This document shows positions 35,877-44,569 of a stretch of DNA of 64,000 bases, one piece after another. Location: the NCBI RefSeq assembly GCF_900406815.1, contig NZ_OVCN01000013.1, forward strand, positions 1-64,000, given 5' to 3'. This DNA is from Acinetobacter haemolyticus (GTDB lineage Bacteria; Pseudomonadota; Gammaproteobacteria; Pseudomonadales; Moraxellaceae). Both the position numbers and the translations under genes were made by a program. Position 1 is the stretch's first letter; the number at the start of each line of letters is the position of its first letter. Under the pieces are notes generated by a model that worked only from the letters and a program-made list of their open reading frames with translations, was not told where the DNA came from and did no database searches.

Positions 35877-37274
35877 TTAGGTTTGTTGACGTTCTATTTC
35901 CTGTTGAATAGCATGAGATAGAACTTCAAAAACTTTTTGATCGGAACATTGAGCGACGTTAAAGCGGATAAAGTTTTTATAATTTTGACTTTGGCTAAAC
36001 GCATTTCCAGGCGCTAAAATGACGTTATTTTCGAGACACGTTTGGGCAATACGCGCAGTGTCTAAATTCTTAGACAATTCACACCATAGAAAAATACCTG
36101 CTTGGGGCTTTATCCAAGGTTTAATCTTCAACTTTTCTAATTGTTTAATCGTAAAGTCCATTGATTTTGCTAAGCGTATCTTTAACTCATCTAAATGTTT
36201 ACGGTAAGTCCCGTCCGTTAAAGCTGCGTATAAGATTTCAGCGGATAGATGGCTGCCACCAAAGCCAGTCGCAATTTTTATATCTGTGAGATCCTCTATC
36301 CATGAATGTTTCGTTACGATGTAGCCAGTACGTACAGAACCAGATAAAGTTTTAGAAAAACTACCAATATGGATCACTTTTGACAGACCATCCAGTGCTG
36401 CAAGTCTAGGTGCTGGATCTAATTCTAGATCTGCAAAAATATCGTCCTCGATCACGATTAAGTTGGATTGTTCAACTAATTTTAATAATTGATAGGCTGT
36501 AGAAGCGGTTAACCTCGCGCCTGTAGGGTTATGAATACCTGAATTGGTTATATACAATCGTGGATTATGTTGTCTAATCGCTTGCGAAAATGCCTTTAAA
36601 TCTGGACCAGTAGGTGTATAGGGAATGCCGACGATTTGAATTTGATGCACCTTAAGTAAAGCATGGAAATTGAAATAACAAGGATCATCGACAAGTACAA
36701 TATCATTTGGTTTTAAAAAATATCGACAAATTAAATCAATGGCCTGTGTTCCTGAATCGGTTAATAAAATTTGACTGGGTGTCGCTTCTATCCCTTTACT
36801 TAGAATTTTACGGGCAAGTAACTCACGTAGTGCAGGAGAACCAAGTGGGGATGAGTAATCAGTTAAAACGTTTGCCTCTACCTTAGAAATTTTACGAATC
36901 GCTTTACGGATATTTTCATGCGGCATCCAATCATCTGGTAACCATCCGCATCCAGGTTTAAGCATATCTGGCTTTGCTTCCAAAGACTGTCTTGAAATCC
37001 ATAAAGGATCTATGTTGCGATCAATCTTGGGATGAATTTCCGAAATAGATAAAGGAGAAATTGGCCCAGAAACAAAGAATCCCGAACCTGTCTTCGATTC
37101 GATCAAACCTTGTGAGGCTAGTCTTTCGTAAGCTTCAACAATCGTAGAAACGGATAAATTAAGTTGCTTGGCTAAGCCGCGAACAGAAGATAGCCGTGAA
37201 CCTGGGGTGAGTGAACGTGTTTTAATTTGTTCATGGATATGTTGTATAACAAAATCTATTTTTGTGGTTTTCAT
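35877..37274 (-). CDS. MocR-type regulator (GntR HTH fused to aminotransferase domain)
   Basis: A 465-residue regulator. Residues about 1-70 are a GntR winged helix (RSLTPGSRLSSVRGLAKQLN, STIVEAYERLASQGLIESK), and the rest is a fold-type I aminotransferase domain. The PLP lysine lies in HIGSFSKTLSGSVRTGY, preceded by VIEDDIFADLEL. Proteins of this type sense PLP or amino-compounds and control a neighbouring gene. The divergent EamA transporter is the obvious target. The 123-bp gap between them carries repeated ACTGTA/TACAGT motifs. Confidence 0.92.
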   Translation of the reverse strand: MKTTKIDFVIQHIHEQIKTRSLTPGSRLSSVRGLAKQLNLSVSTIVEAYERLASQGLIESKTGSGFFVSGPISPLSISEIHPKIDRNIDPLWISRQSLEAKPDMLKPGCGWLPDDWMPHENIRKAIRKISKVEANVLTDYSSPLGSPALRELLARKILSKGIEATPSQILLTDSGTQAIDLICRYFLKPNDIVLVDDPCYFNFHALLKVHQIQIVGIPYTPTGPDLKAFSQAIRQHNPRLYITNSGIHNPTGARLTASTAYQLLKLVEQSNLIVIEDDIFADLELDPAPRLAALDGLSKVIHIGSFSKTLSGSVRTGYIVTKHSWIEDLTDIKIATGFGGSHLSAEILYAALTDGTYRKHLDELKIRLAKSMDFTIKQLEKLKIKPWIKPQAGIFLWCELSKNLDTARIAQTCLENNVILAPGNAFSQSQNYKNFIRFNVAQCSDQKVFEVLSHAIQQEIERQQT

Positions 37275-37288
37275 TGCGATAATCTTAA

Positions 37289-37335
37289 ACTGTATCGTTA
37301 GTTTATACAGTACAGTTATTTAGAATTGTACTGTA
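37289..37335. promoter_or_regulatory. Repeated ACTGTA/TACAGT operator between mocR-type and eamA genes
   Basis: ACTGTAT (37289-37295) mirrors ATACAGT (37305-37311). TACAGTACA (37306-37314) mirrors TGTACTGTA (37327-37335) with a 12-bp spacer. TACAGT also recurs in tandem at 37306 and 37311. Such clusters of half-sites are typical of MocR-type operators, and these lie in the shared promoter region of the divergent genes. Confidence 0.55.
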
Positions 37336-37397
37336 TTGTGTATGGTGAACTAACCATAACACAGTTTAAATTCTTCATATAGATGTGGAGAGTTTAA

Positions 37398-38261
37398 ATG
37401 AAATATTTCAGCAATGGATGGGTAAATGGGCTTATCGGTGTCGTTATTTTTGCAGGTTCTTTGCCAGCCACACGCGTTGCTGTGCTCGATTTTAGTCCTA
37501 CTTTTTTAACGGCCGCAAGAGCTGCTATTGCAGGCCTTTTTGCTGTGTTGTTATTGGCATTATCACGACAGAAATTACCTCAACAAGCCGATTGGCTACC
37601 ATTATTTTATGTTTCGATCGGCGTTGTGATTGGTTTTCCACTTTTTACAGCACTTGCGTTGCAATATGTGAGTGCGGCACATAGCATTGTTTTTATTGGA
37701 TTATTGCCATTAGCAACGGCTATTTTTGGTGTGCTGAGAGGAGGAGAAAGACCGAGCCAAAAATTTTGGTTATTTGCAGTTTTAGGGGCCGCTTTAGTTT
37801 TTGGTTATATGCTTATTCAAACAAACAGTTGGTTATTTCATTATGGCGATCTTTACATGTTATTGGCGATTTTGCTTTGTGGTTTTGGATACGCCGAGGG
37901 CGGAAGGCTTTCAAAGCATTTAGGCAGCTGGCAAGTGATCTGTTGGGCGCTACTTTTAACTTTACCCTTCATGTTAGTGGTTTCATGGTTGTATATGCCA
38001 AACAGTTTTGCTGATATTTCTTGGTCAGCAAAGTTAGGTCTCATCTACGTCTCAATATTTAGCATGTTGATCGGTTTTTTCTTTTGGTATAAAGGCTTAG
38101 CCCAAGGTGGGATCGCTGCAGTTGGACAGTTGCAGTTATTGCAACCGATATTTGGTTTAGCAATCGCAGCTGTTTTACTCCATGAACATGTCAGTATGAC
38201 GATGTTTGCAGTGACAATTGCTGTGATTGCCTGTGTCGCATGTGCTAAAAAATTTGCTTAA
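37398..38261 (+). CDS. EamA/DMT-family transporter
   Basis: A 287-residue inner-membrane protein with about ten hydrophobic segments in two EamA repeats, for example AGSLPATRVAVLDFSPTFLTAARA at the first and FWYKGLAQGGIAAVGQLQLLQP at the second. Members often export amino acids or metabolites. Its divergence from a MocR-type regulator suggests that an amino compound or vitamin B6 related substrate controls it, which is inference. GGAGAG precedes the start. It is convergent with tusE, 5 bp apart. Confidence 0.87.
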   Translation: MKYFSNGWVNGLIGVVIFAGSLPATRVAVLDFSPTFLTAARAAIAGLFAVLLLALSRQKLPQQADWLPLFYVSIGVVIGFPLFTALALQYVSAAHSIVFIGLLPLATAIFGVLRGGERPSQKFWLFAVLGAALVFGYMLIQTNSWLFHYGDLYMLLAILLCGFGYAEGGRLSKHLGSWQVICWALLLTLPFMLVVSWLYMPNSFADISWSAKLGLIYVSIFSMLIGFFFWYKGLAQGGIAAVGQLQLLQPIFGLAIAAVLLHEHVSMTMFAVTIAVIACVACAKKFA

Positions 38262-38266
38262 AGTAA

Positions 38267-38578
38267 CTATAAACAATTTGCAGGTTTAGGAACGCCAGCC
38301 AAACGACTAAGATGACGCGCGACTAAACCTGTATTGAATCTTTGTTGTAAAACAGCATTATTTATTTCTGAGCTTACCGTTTTCATTAAAAATTTGATCA
38401 GTGGTCGAGTCGCTGGTGAATGTCCGAACTGCTGATAAAACTGACGAACAGCGTGAAGAATTTCAAAATGCCATTCAGTTAATTCTAAATCCAGGGACTG
38501 TGCTAATGCTTGAGCTACATCATGGTCCCAAATGGTGTAATCAACTAAATGACCATCTTGATCTAAATCTAATTGCAT
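38267..38578 (-). CDS. tusE: TusE/DsrC-family sulfurtransferase
   Basis: A 103-residue TusE/DsrC protein. The C-terminal arm ends in PANCL with the penultimate cysteine that accepts sulfur; the family motif PxxCx near the terminus is present. HTH-like segments WHFEILHAVRQFYQQFGHSP and TRPLIKFL are typical. In the tRNA pathway it passes sulfur from TusBCD to MnmA for 2-thiouridine in Lys, Glu and Gln tRNAs. It is the last gene of tusD-tusC-tusB-tusE. Confidence 0.93.
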   Translation of the reverse strand: MQLDLDQDGHLVDYTIWDHDVAQALAQSLDLELTEWHFEILHAVRQFYQQFGHSPATRPLIKFLMKTVSSEINNAVLQQRFNTGLVARHLSRLAGVPKPANCL

Positions 38579-38611
38579 AAAATAGCCTAAGTATATTTAA
38601 AGTCAAAAATG

Positions 38612-38896
38612 TTATTTCAAGGTAATACAGCGTTTAAACTGCAATACAAGTTCAGCAAATTGAGCATAATTAATGCATTTTACATGCGTTTTAAATGCTT
38701 CACTCAATAGGGCAGAGTCACTTTCTAAACAATATAAATTAGGATATGTCTCAATGACCATATGACTGATACCCAATACAGCATCACTCATCACAACGAT
38801 ATGATCATTTTCCTGAGCCATTTGTCCTAAATCTTTCCATATTCTTTCAATATGAGAATAAGGAGCTTGGATCAAAAAAAGTGTAGCTTCTTTCAT
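38612..38896 (-). CDS. tusB: TusB/DsrH-family sulfur relay protein
   Basis: A 94-residue DsrH-like subunit (TLFLIQAPYSHIERIWKDLG, HIVVMSDAVLGI), forming a hexamer with TusC and TusD in the known system. Sequence similarity within this family is low, so the call relies on order and length. It lies between tusC (9 bp away) and tusE. Confidence 0.85.
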   Translation of the reverse strand: MKEATLFLIQAPYSHIERIWKDLGQMAQENDHIVVMSDAVLGISHMVIETYPNLYCLESDSALLSEAFKTHVKCINYAQFAELVLQFKRCITLK

Positions 38897-38905
38897 TATG
38901 GCTCC

Positions 38906-39256
38906 TTACCAATACAGTACGTGATCGAAGGATTGGATTAGCTCTGGGGTGAGCTCAATAAATTCAATCTCTTGTGCCGAGTTTTGAACAATGTTGAGTT
39001 GTTGATTTTTTGTTTCGATAAGAAGTGGCGTTAAATCATAAAACTCGAAACTTTCTACCATATTTGAGGCAATTTTAAAGGCATGCTGTACTGAATCAAA
39101 AGCAAGTTGATCATCTAGCAAGCTAAGAGCTGCATCTTTTAATAATACTTTGACAGAAATCCCAAAGGTTGCTAAAACCATAGTTGCAGATAAACTTTCG
39201 TTAATTTGCAAACTGGTTAAATTGGGCTGCGTTAGGATGACGAGTACAGATTTCAC
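38906..39256 (-). CDS. tusC: TusC/DsrF-family sulfur relay protein
   Basis: A 116-residue DsrE/DsrF-fold subunit. The N-terminus KSVLVILTQPNLTSLQINESL and the segment ATFGISVKVLLKDAALSLL match the TusC pattern. It carries no cysteine in the usual sulfur-accepting position, as expected for TusC. It is flanked by tusD and tusB in the standard order. Confidence 0.87.
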   Translation of the reverse strand: MKSVLVILTQPNLTSLQINESLSATMVLATFGISVKVLLKDAALSLLDDQLAFDSVQHAFKIASNMVESFEFYDLTPLLIETKNQQLNIVQNSAQEIEFIELTPELIQSFDHVLYW

Positions 39257-39299
39257 ACAATATACCTTTTAAAAGCAACACTCTATTAAAGAACTTAAA

Positions 39300-39668
39300 T
39301 TAAAATTGAATTAAGCGAGAACAATCTTGCACTGCATCAGCAAGTTCGCCAAGACCAACTAAATCAAAGCCACAGGCTAAATTATGGTGTTGAAGAGAAT
39401 GGCGTTGTGCGTTGCTTGCATCAGTGATACCCCGGGCAAGGGCGGCACTGACACAGACAGGGAGTCGAATGCCAAGCTTTTGCCATTCTTGTTTTAGGTT
39501 ACGTTGATCGTCAGGAAACCACTGTAAATCATTCGCAACCTGAACTCCATCTTGGTAGAAGAAGACACGAAATTCTTCATGCATATTGTGTAATGCTTGT
39601 GCCAGACCAAATGCATGCCAAGCCATGACAGAAGTTGGTGGGGAGGTAATTAGCAGTAATGTACTCAT
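39300..39668 (-). CDS. tusD: TusD/DsrE-family sulfurtransferase
   Basis: A 122-residue DsrE-family subunit. The sulfur-accepting cysteine lies in RLPVCVSAALARGI; the neighbouring sequence AWHAFGLAQALHN, FFYQDGVQVAN fits TusD. It receives persulfide from TusA and forwards it to TusE. It is the first gene of the tusDCBE operon and is divergent from the epimerase-like gene, 63 bp apart. Confidence 0.92.
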   Translation of the reverse strand: MSTLLLITSPPTSVMAWHAFGLAQALHNMHEEFRVFFYQDGVQVANDLQWFPDDQRNLKQEWQKLGIRLPVCVSAALARGITDASNAQRHSLQHHNLACGFDLVGLGELADAVQDCSRLIQF

Positions 39669-39731
39669 TGAATATTCACGGTCATGTAGACGAATGATGC
39701 GGACATAATTAAAAAAGAAGGTAATTATACA

Positions 39732-40739
39732 ATGATTTTGGTAACAGGTGGTTTAGGGTTTATCGGTTCACATATTGCTTTGAGTTTACTGGCTCATGGA
39801 AAAGAGATCGTTATCGTCGATAACTTAGCGAACTCAACTTTACAAACCTTGGAACGACTAGAATATATTTCTGGCATGTATATTCCATTTGCAAAATTAG
39901 ATATCAGAAATACTCCAGCACTCAATAAAGTCTTTGAGCAATATTCAATCGATACTGTCATCCATACAGCTAGCTTTAAATCACTTGAAGAATCTACTTT
40001 AAAGCCTCTTGAATATTACAACGATAATGTAAGTTGTATTATGAGTTTACTCAGGGCAATGCAGCGCATGGGTGTGCGACAACTCATAAACTTATCTACT
40101 ATTGCAGTCTATGGACAATCTGACGCATCGCTTTCAGAAGAGACTGCATTTAATTATAGTTATTCCAATCCTTATATAAGGTCTCAGCAAATTGTTGAGG
40201 ATATTATCGCGGATACTTATAAAGTTGACCATGAATGGAAAATAGTAAACCTACGTTTATCCAATATTGTAGGTGCATTTGAACATGGCGTATTAGGTGA
40301 ATATGTCGTTCAATTACCAAAAAACATTGTACCGCTGGCATTACAAGTTGCAGCTATGCAAAGAGAATGTATTGATCTACAAAATCAAGCTGAAACCGAT
40401 GATGGAACTGTCGAGCGCAGTTTCTTGCATGTATTGGATGTTTGTGATGCGGTGTTGATGACGATGAATTGGTTGGAAACACAAAATAGCTGCTTGGAAG
40501 CTTTTAATCTTGCGCATAAACAATTGACTTCGATTCAAACTTTATTAGACCAAATTGGAAAGGTTACTCAAGCTGAAATACGTATTCAACCTGCGGTTTA
40601 TCAACACCAAGAATTGGCACGATTAGGCGCAAATATTGAGAAGGCAAAACAGATTCTCAATTGGGAACCAAAACGATCTTTGACCCAAATGTTAGAAGAT
40701 GAGTGGCGTTTTTATCTCAATACGCTAAAAGGGAATTAG
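39732..40739 (+). CDS. NAD-dependent epimerase/dehydratase family protein (GalE-like, degenerate active site)
   Basis: A 335-residue extended short-chain dehydrogenase resembling UDP-glucose 4-epimerase: Rossmann motif VTGGLGFIGSH (residues 4-14), IVDNLANST, LDIRNTPAL, STIAVYGQ, and a C-terminal substrate domain. The catalytic Tyr-x3-Lys is altered. Tyr148 is present (NPYIRSQ) but the Lys position holds Gln152. Without the lysine the classical mechanism is impaired, so it may be a non-catalytic or altered-specificity relative. It is monocistronic, with no galactose or polysaccharide genes adjacent. Confidence 0.75.
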   Translation: MILVTGGLGFIGSHIALSLLAHGKEIVIVDNLANSTLQTLERLEYISGMYIPFAKLDIRNTPALNKVFEQYSIDTVIHTASFKSLEESTLKPLEYYNDNVSCIMSLLRAMQRMGVRQLINLSTIAVYGQSDASLSEETAFNYSYSNPYIRSQQIVEDIIADTYKVDHEWKIVNLRLSNIVGAFEHGVLGEYVVQLPKNIVPLALQVAAMQRECIDLQNQAETDDGTVERSFLHVLDVCDAVLMTMNWLETQNSCLEAFNLAHKQLTSIQTLLDQIGKVTQAEIRIQPAVYQHQELARLGANIEKAKQILNWEPKRSLTQMLEDEWRFYLNTLKGN

Positions 40740-40884
40740 ATAATGATTCTTATTTACATAATTTCATTGTTCTACGATAATGGTCAAGCTAATCAAAGAT
40801 CCGTTATGGATTGATTTCGCTAGCCAAAGCATCTATTTGCTTCAGCCCGTGAGAACTTTAACCAAATAGAGTAGAGGTTGTTTT

Positions 40885-42279
40885 ATGCAAATGCGAATTG
40901 AACACGATACGATGGGTGAAATTGAAGTACCAAATGAAGCCTTGTGGGGTGCGCAAACGCAACGAAGTTTACAAAACTTCAAAATAGGTCAGGAGCGTTT
41001 ACCACGCACTATGATTCGCGCAATGGGACTGGTAAAAAAGGCGGCAGCCATTACCAATGCGGAATTAAAACAACTTCCAGAAGAGTTAAGTCAATATATT
41101 GTTGATGCGGCTGAAGAAGTAATTGCTGGTAAATGGGATGCGCAATTCCCATTAGTGGTATGGCAAACAGGTTCAGGTACGCAAAGTAATATGAACTGTA
41201 ATGAAGTGATTGCCAATATTGCAAATCAAAAATTAGGTCAGGCATTAGGTGCGCAAAAGCCAGTGCATCCAAACGATCACGTCAATCGTGCTCAATCAAC
41301 AAACGATTCGTTTCCGACAGCGATTCACGTGGCTGCAAGTTTGCAAATAAATGAGTTGTTAATCCCAGCGGTAGAGCAATTAAAACAGACCTTAGCACGT
41401 AAATCAGAAGAATTTAACGATATTGTTAAGATTGGTCGTACTCATTTACAGGATGCTACCCCTTTAACTTTAGGTCAAGAGTTTAGCGGTTATGTATCTC
41501 AGTTGGAACATGGGTTAAAACGCTTACATCAAGCCCTTGCTGGTTTATATGAGCTCCCTTTAGGCGGTACGGCTGTGGGTACTGGCTTGAATGCGCATCC
41601 AGAATATGCTGTCAAAGCAGCAGAGCAATTAGCCGCTCTTACAGGGTTGCCATTTGTTACAGCCCCGAATAAATTTGAAGCACTTGCAGGACGGGATGCG
41701 GCTGTATTTGCATCAGGTGCATTGAAAACTTTAGCTGCGAGTTTAAATAAGATCACCAATGATATTCGTTGGTTGGCAAGCGGCCCGCGCTGTGGATTTG
41801 GTGAGATTCGTATTCCAGAGAATGAACCTGGTTCAAGTATCATGCCTGGAAAAGTGAACCCAACCCAAAGTGAAGCAATGACAATGGTGGTGGCTCAGGT
41901 ACTTGGTAATGACACTACCATTAACGTGGCAGGAGCGTCAGGTAACTTTGAGTTAAATGTGTTTATGCCAGTCATTGCCTATAATTTACTGCAATCTATT
42001 CAGCTACTTGGTGACGCTTGTAATAGTTTCAATGATCACTGTGCTGTGGGTATTGAACCGAATCGAGAAAAAATAGATTATTTCCTTCATAACTCTTTGA
42101 TGTTGGTTACCGCGTTAAATCCTGTAATTGGTTATGAGAATTCAGCGAAAGTTGCGAAAACGGCTTATAAAGAAAACAAAACCTTAAAACAGGTCGCTGT
42201 TGAACTTGGCCTAGTCACTGAAGCACAATTTGATGAAGTGGTGAAGCCAGAGAATATGGTTTCACCAAATAGTAAATAG
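40885..42279 (+). CDS. fumC: Class II fumarate hydratase
   Basis: Converts fumarate to L-malate in the citric acid cycle without an iron-sulfur cluster. The 464-residue protein has the superfamily signature [16 protein letters not shown], the first active-site region [14 protein letters not shown], and the histidine region [21 protein letters not shown]. The length and motifs separate it from aspartase and argininosuccinate lyase. It is followed within 20 bp by an intrinsic terminator and then by a small gene. Confidence 0.97.
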   Translation: MQMRIEHDTMGEIEVPNEALWGAQTQRSLQNFKIGQERLPRTMIRAMGLVKKAAAITNAELKQLPEELSQYIVDAAEEVIAGKWDAQFPLVVWQTGSGTQSNMNCNEVIANIANQKLGQALGAQKPVHPNDHVNRAQSTNDSFPTAIHVAASLQINELLIPAVEQLKQTLARKSEEFNDIVKIGRTHLQDATPLTLGQEFSGYVSQLEHGLKRLHQALAGLYELPLGGTAVGTGLNAHPEYAVKAAEQLAALTGLPFVTAPNKFEALAGRDAAVFASGALKTLAASLNKITNDIRWLASGPRCGFGEIRIPENEPGSSIMPGKVNPTQSEAMTMVVAQVLGNDTTINVAGASGNFELNVFMPVIAYNLLQSIQLLGDACNSFNDHCAVGIEPNREKIDYFLHNSLMLVTALNPVIGYENSAKVAKTAYKENKTLKQVAVELGLVTEAQFDEVVKPENMVSPNSK

Positions 42280-42296
42280 TATCCTGTGGTACAAAG

Positions 42297-42328
42297 TAGC
42301 CTTTTCACACGAGGAGAGGCTATTTTTA
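42297..42328 (+). terminator. Intrinsic terminator of fumC
   Basis: TAGCCTTTTC (42297-42306) pairs with GGAGAGGCTA (42313-42322) over 10 positions, two of them G-T, with loop ACACGA. TTTTT follows. It lies 18 bp after the fumC stop. Confidence 0.78.
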
Positions 42329-42393
42329 TCAGTGGTTTTTATAAAGTGAACTGCGTACAATATCGGTTTGATTCATTAGACCAACGTTTTATT

Positions 42394-42885
42394 ATGCTTA
42401 ATATTTACTTAACAGATACTCAAACCCATATCCAATATTCTGGTCTATCACATGAAAATCCTGTTAAGTTTTTATTGAACCTCAAGAAAATTTTTCCAAG
42501 CACAGCTGATTTATTGCTGCCAGTCTTGCCTGATGACAATAATCTGGAAAATGTCACGTGGGAAGCAAGCTCTCAAGACTTTGAGGTATTTAAAAAGTTA
42601 CTAGAAGGTTGGGGAATTATCGAATTGCGTTTAAGTGCAATCACAACCTACAAAGATAAAAATTTTGCCAATGAACTGGTTAAAAAAGCTCAAGCCAGAC
42701 GTAAATACATTGCTCAATCTCAGCCACAGCTATCTATGATTGCTTTAGATTATATTCTTATGCATGAAATTCATGCTCTCATTGATGCTGAGCTGGTGAT
42801 GATTGGTGAAAAATTCTATTTACCGACCCTGCGCGAGCTTTGGAAAGGGCAATTTTCTGAGCAAATTTTGCAAGCTAAATTCTAA
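42394..42885 (+). CDS. Hypothetical protein
   Basis: I do not recognise this protein. From ATG 42394 it has 163 residues; it is cytoplasmic, with no signal peptide or membrane segment. It has an N-terminal part IYLTDTQTHIQYSGL, a middle ITTYKDKNFANELVKKAQARRKY, and a helical end SMIALDYILMHEIHALIDAEL. The frame is open upstream to a GTG at 42286, but that region contains the fumC terminator, so a start after 42328 is preferred; GTG 42346 is the alternative. A strong terminator follows. Its position behind fumC suggests no function. Confidence 0.6.
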   Translation: MLNIYLTDTQTHIQYSGLSHENPVKFLLNLKKIFPSTADLLLPVLPDDNNLENVTWEASSQDFEVFKKLLEGWGIIELRLSAITTYKDKNFANELVKKAQARRKYIAQSQPQLSMIALDYILMHEIHALIDAELVMIGEKFYLPTLRELWKGQFSEQILQAKF

Positions 42886-42891
42886 TTTCTA

Positions 42892-42918
42892 AAAGCAGAC
42901 AATGGGTCTGCTTTTTTT
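42892..42918 (+). terminator. Intrinsic terminator after the hypothetical gene
   Basis: AGCAGAC (42894-42900) and GTCTGCT (42906-42912) form a 7-bp stem with loop AATGG, extended by A-T pairs and followed by a T run to 42918. Confidence 0.88.
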
Positions 42919-43024
42919 ATATTTGATTTTTAATTGAAGTCACTAGTAAATCTATAAACTTTTACAAGATTTTCTTATGGATTTTTTTTTAAACGGCATA
43001 TATATTGCTTAGAAGGGATATAAA

Positions 43025-43250
43025 TATTATTGCGGGAGAGAAGTTCTTCAATGAACTCGCCGAAGGAGCAACGACCCCGGAAACTCTCAGGCAGAAGGAC
43101 TGTAATAATAGACATACAATCTGGAGAGCAGTGCTCAATTTGTAGAAACTTATAAAATCTGATCTACGATATACACTCACCGAAGGGGAAGGCTAAATGA
43201 TTAATTGGTAATCATCTGCCGAAACTCTCAGGTACCATGACAGATGGGGC
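43025..43250 (+). promoter_or_regulatory. Tandem glycine riboswitch (two aptamers)
   Basis: Aptamer 1 (43025-43110) is closed by TATTATT/AATAATA and contains GCGGGAGAG, CGCCGAAGGAGCAA and AACTCTCAGGCA followed by AGGAC. Aptamer 2 (about 43119-43246) contains TCTGGAGAG, CACCGAAGGGG and AACTCTCAGGTA, closed by GACAGA. These are the hallmark conserved blocks of the gcvT-type glycine riboswitch. It lies 40 bp upstream of the DadA-type dehydrogenase start, so it probably turns that gene on when glycine is abundant. I do not see a clear expression platform terminator, so translational control is possible. Confidence 0.95.
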
Positions 43251-43289
43251 TATGCATTAAGGAATGTTCTGCATTTCTAGGAGTTTGCT

Positions 43290-44534
43290 ATGCCACATGT
43301 TGTAGTCATTGGTGCGGGGATTACGGGTGTAACGTCTGCTTATGAATTAATTAAGTTGGGTTATCAAGTCACTGTCATTGATCGTCACCTATTTCCAGCA
43401 ATGGAAACCTCTTTTGCCAATGGTGGACAGTTATCTGCATGTAATGCCGAAGTTTGGAACCAAAAAGCCACGGTGCTGAAGGGTATCAAATGGATGAGTA
43501 AAAAAGATGCACCATTATTGCTCAATCCATCTTTTAGTGTGCATAAATATCGTTGGTTAATTGAGTTTCTGGCTCATATCAAAAATTATAAAGCCAATAC
43601 CATGGAAACTGTGCGTCTTGCCTTATTAGCAAGACAACGTTTATTTGAAATTGCGGAAAAAGAAAATATTTCCTTTGATTTGGAAAAGCGTGGCATTTTG
43701 CACATGTACCATACCAAAGAGGATTTCGAAATCGCTAAAAAGGTGAATGATGTATTGGTTGAAGGTAAGCTTGAACGTAATGCGATTACACCTGAGGAAA
43801 TGAAGGCAATTGAGCCAAATTTAACAGGTGATTACTATGGTGGATATTATACGGCTGGAGATGCAACGGGCGATATTCATAAGTATTCAGTCGGTTTGGC
43901 GGAAAAGACACAAGAATATGGTGCAAAATATCGTTTTGGTTTGGACGTTGTCGATGTTAAATGTCTCCAAGATAAAGTCCTCGTGCAATGTAAAAACAGT
44001 TCTGAAAACATGTATCCAGAATCAGATGTTCAAACTGAAATTGAAGCCGATTTAGTGTTGGTCTGTGGGGGTGTGGGCAGTTATCACTTAGCAGATATGT
44101 TAGGGGATAGTGTGAATGTCTATCCAGTAAAAGGCTATTCGATCACTGTTCAACTTAAGGACGAGAAAAGTGTAAAAAATGCGCCTTGGGTAAGTTTGTT
44201 GGATGAGAGTGCAAAGATCGTGACCTCACGATTAGGAGCAGACCGTTTTCGCGTTGCAGGAACAGCCGAATTTAATGGTTATAACCGTGACATCCGAGCA
44301 GATCGGATTCAGCCTTTAATCAATTGGGTGAATCAAAACTTTGATATCTCAACAGAACATGTCGTTCCTTGGGCAGGTTTACGTCCCATGATGCCGAATA
44401 TGCTACCTGTAGTGAAGCAAGGGAAACAGCCGCGAGTATTTTATAATACTGGACATGGTCATTTAGGGTGGACGTTATCGGCTGCTACAGCAGTGGTAAT
44501 CAGCCAAGAAATTGCGCAAAAATTTCCAAGTTAA
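43290..44534 (+). CDS. D-amino acid dehydrogenase, DadA family (glycine-responsive)
   Basis: A 414-residue FAD oxidoreductase of the DadA/glycine-oxidase group. The FAD motif VVVIGAGITGVTSAYELIKLG begins at residue 3. The DadA-specific block METSFANGGQLSACNAEVW follows, and the C-terminal FAD contact GHGHLGWTLSAATA is present. DadA oxidises D-amino acids to keto acids and ammonium, passing electrons to the respiratory chain. The glycine riboswitch directly upstream suggests that glycine is the substrate or the signal here. AGGAG is well placed before ATG 43290. No dadX racemase follows. Confidence 0.9.
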   Translation: MPHVVVIGAGITGVTSAYELIKLGYQVTVIDRHLFPAMETSFANGGQLSACNAEVWNQKATVLKGIKWMSKKDAPLLLNPSFSVHKYRWLIEFLAHIKNYKANTMETVRLALLARQRLFEIAEKENISFDLEKRGILHMYHTKEDFEIAKKVNDVLVEGKLERNAITPEEMKAIEPNLTGDYYGGYYTAGDATGDIHKYSVGLAEKTQEYGAKYRFGLDVVDVKCLQDKVLVQCKNSSENMYPESDVQTEIEADLVLVCGGVGSYHLADMLGDSVNVYPVKGYSITVQLKDEKSVKNAPWVSLLDESAKIVTSRLGADRFRVAGTAEFNGYNRDIRADRIQPLINWVNQNFDISTEHVVPWAGLRPMMPNMLPVVKQGKQPRVFYNTGHGHLGWTLSAATAVVISQEIAQKFPS

Positions 44535-44541
44535 GATTCAA

Positions 44542-44567
44542 AAAAGCCGATGGATCCATCGGCTTTT
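44542..44567. terminator. Bidirectional intrinsic terminator
   Basis: A 26-bp perfect palindrome, with a GC-rich core flanked by A run and T run, lies between the convergent DadA-type and LprI-like genes. It can end transcription in both directions. Confidence 0.9.
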
Positions 44568-44569
44568 GC

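Noticed and set aside
42989..43180. Minus-strand open reading frame of 63 codons before the DadA-type gene
   Set aside because: It lies antisense to the conserved aptamer sequences of the glycine riboswitch.
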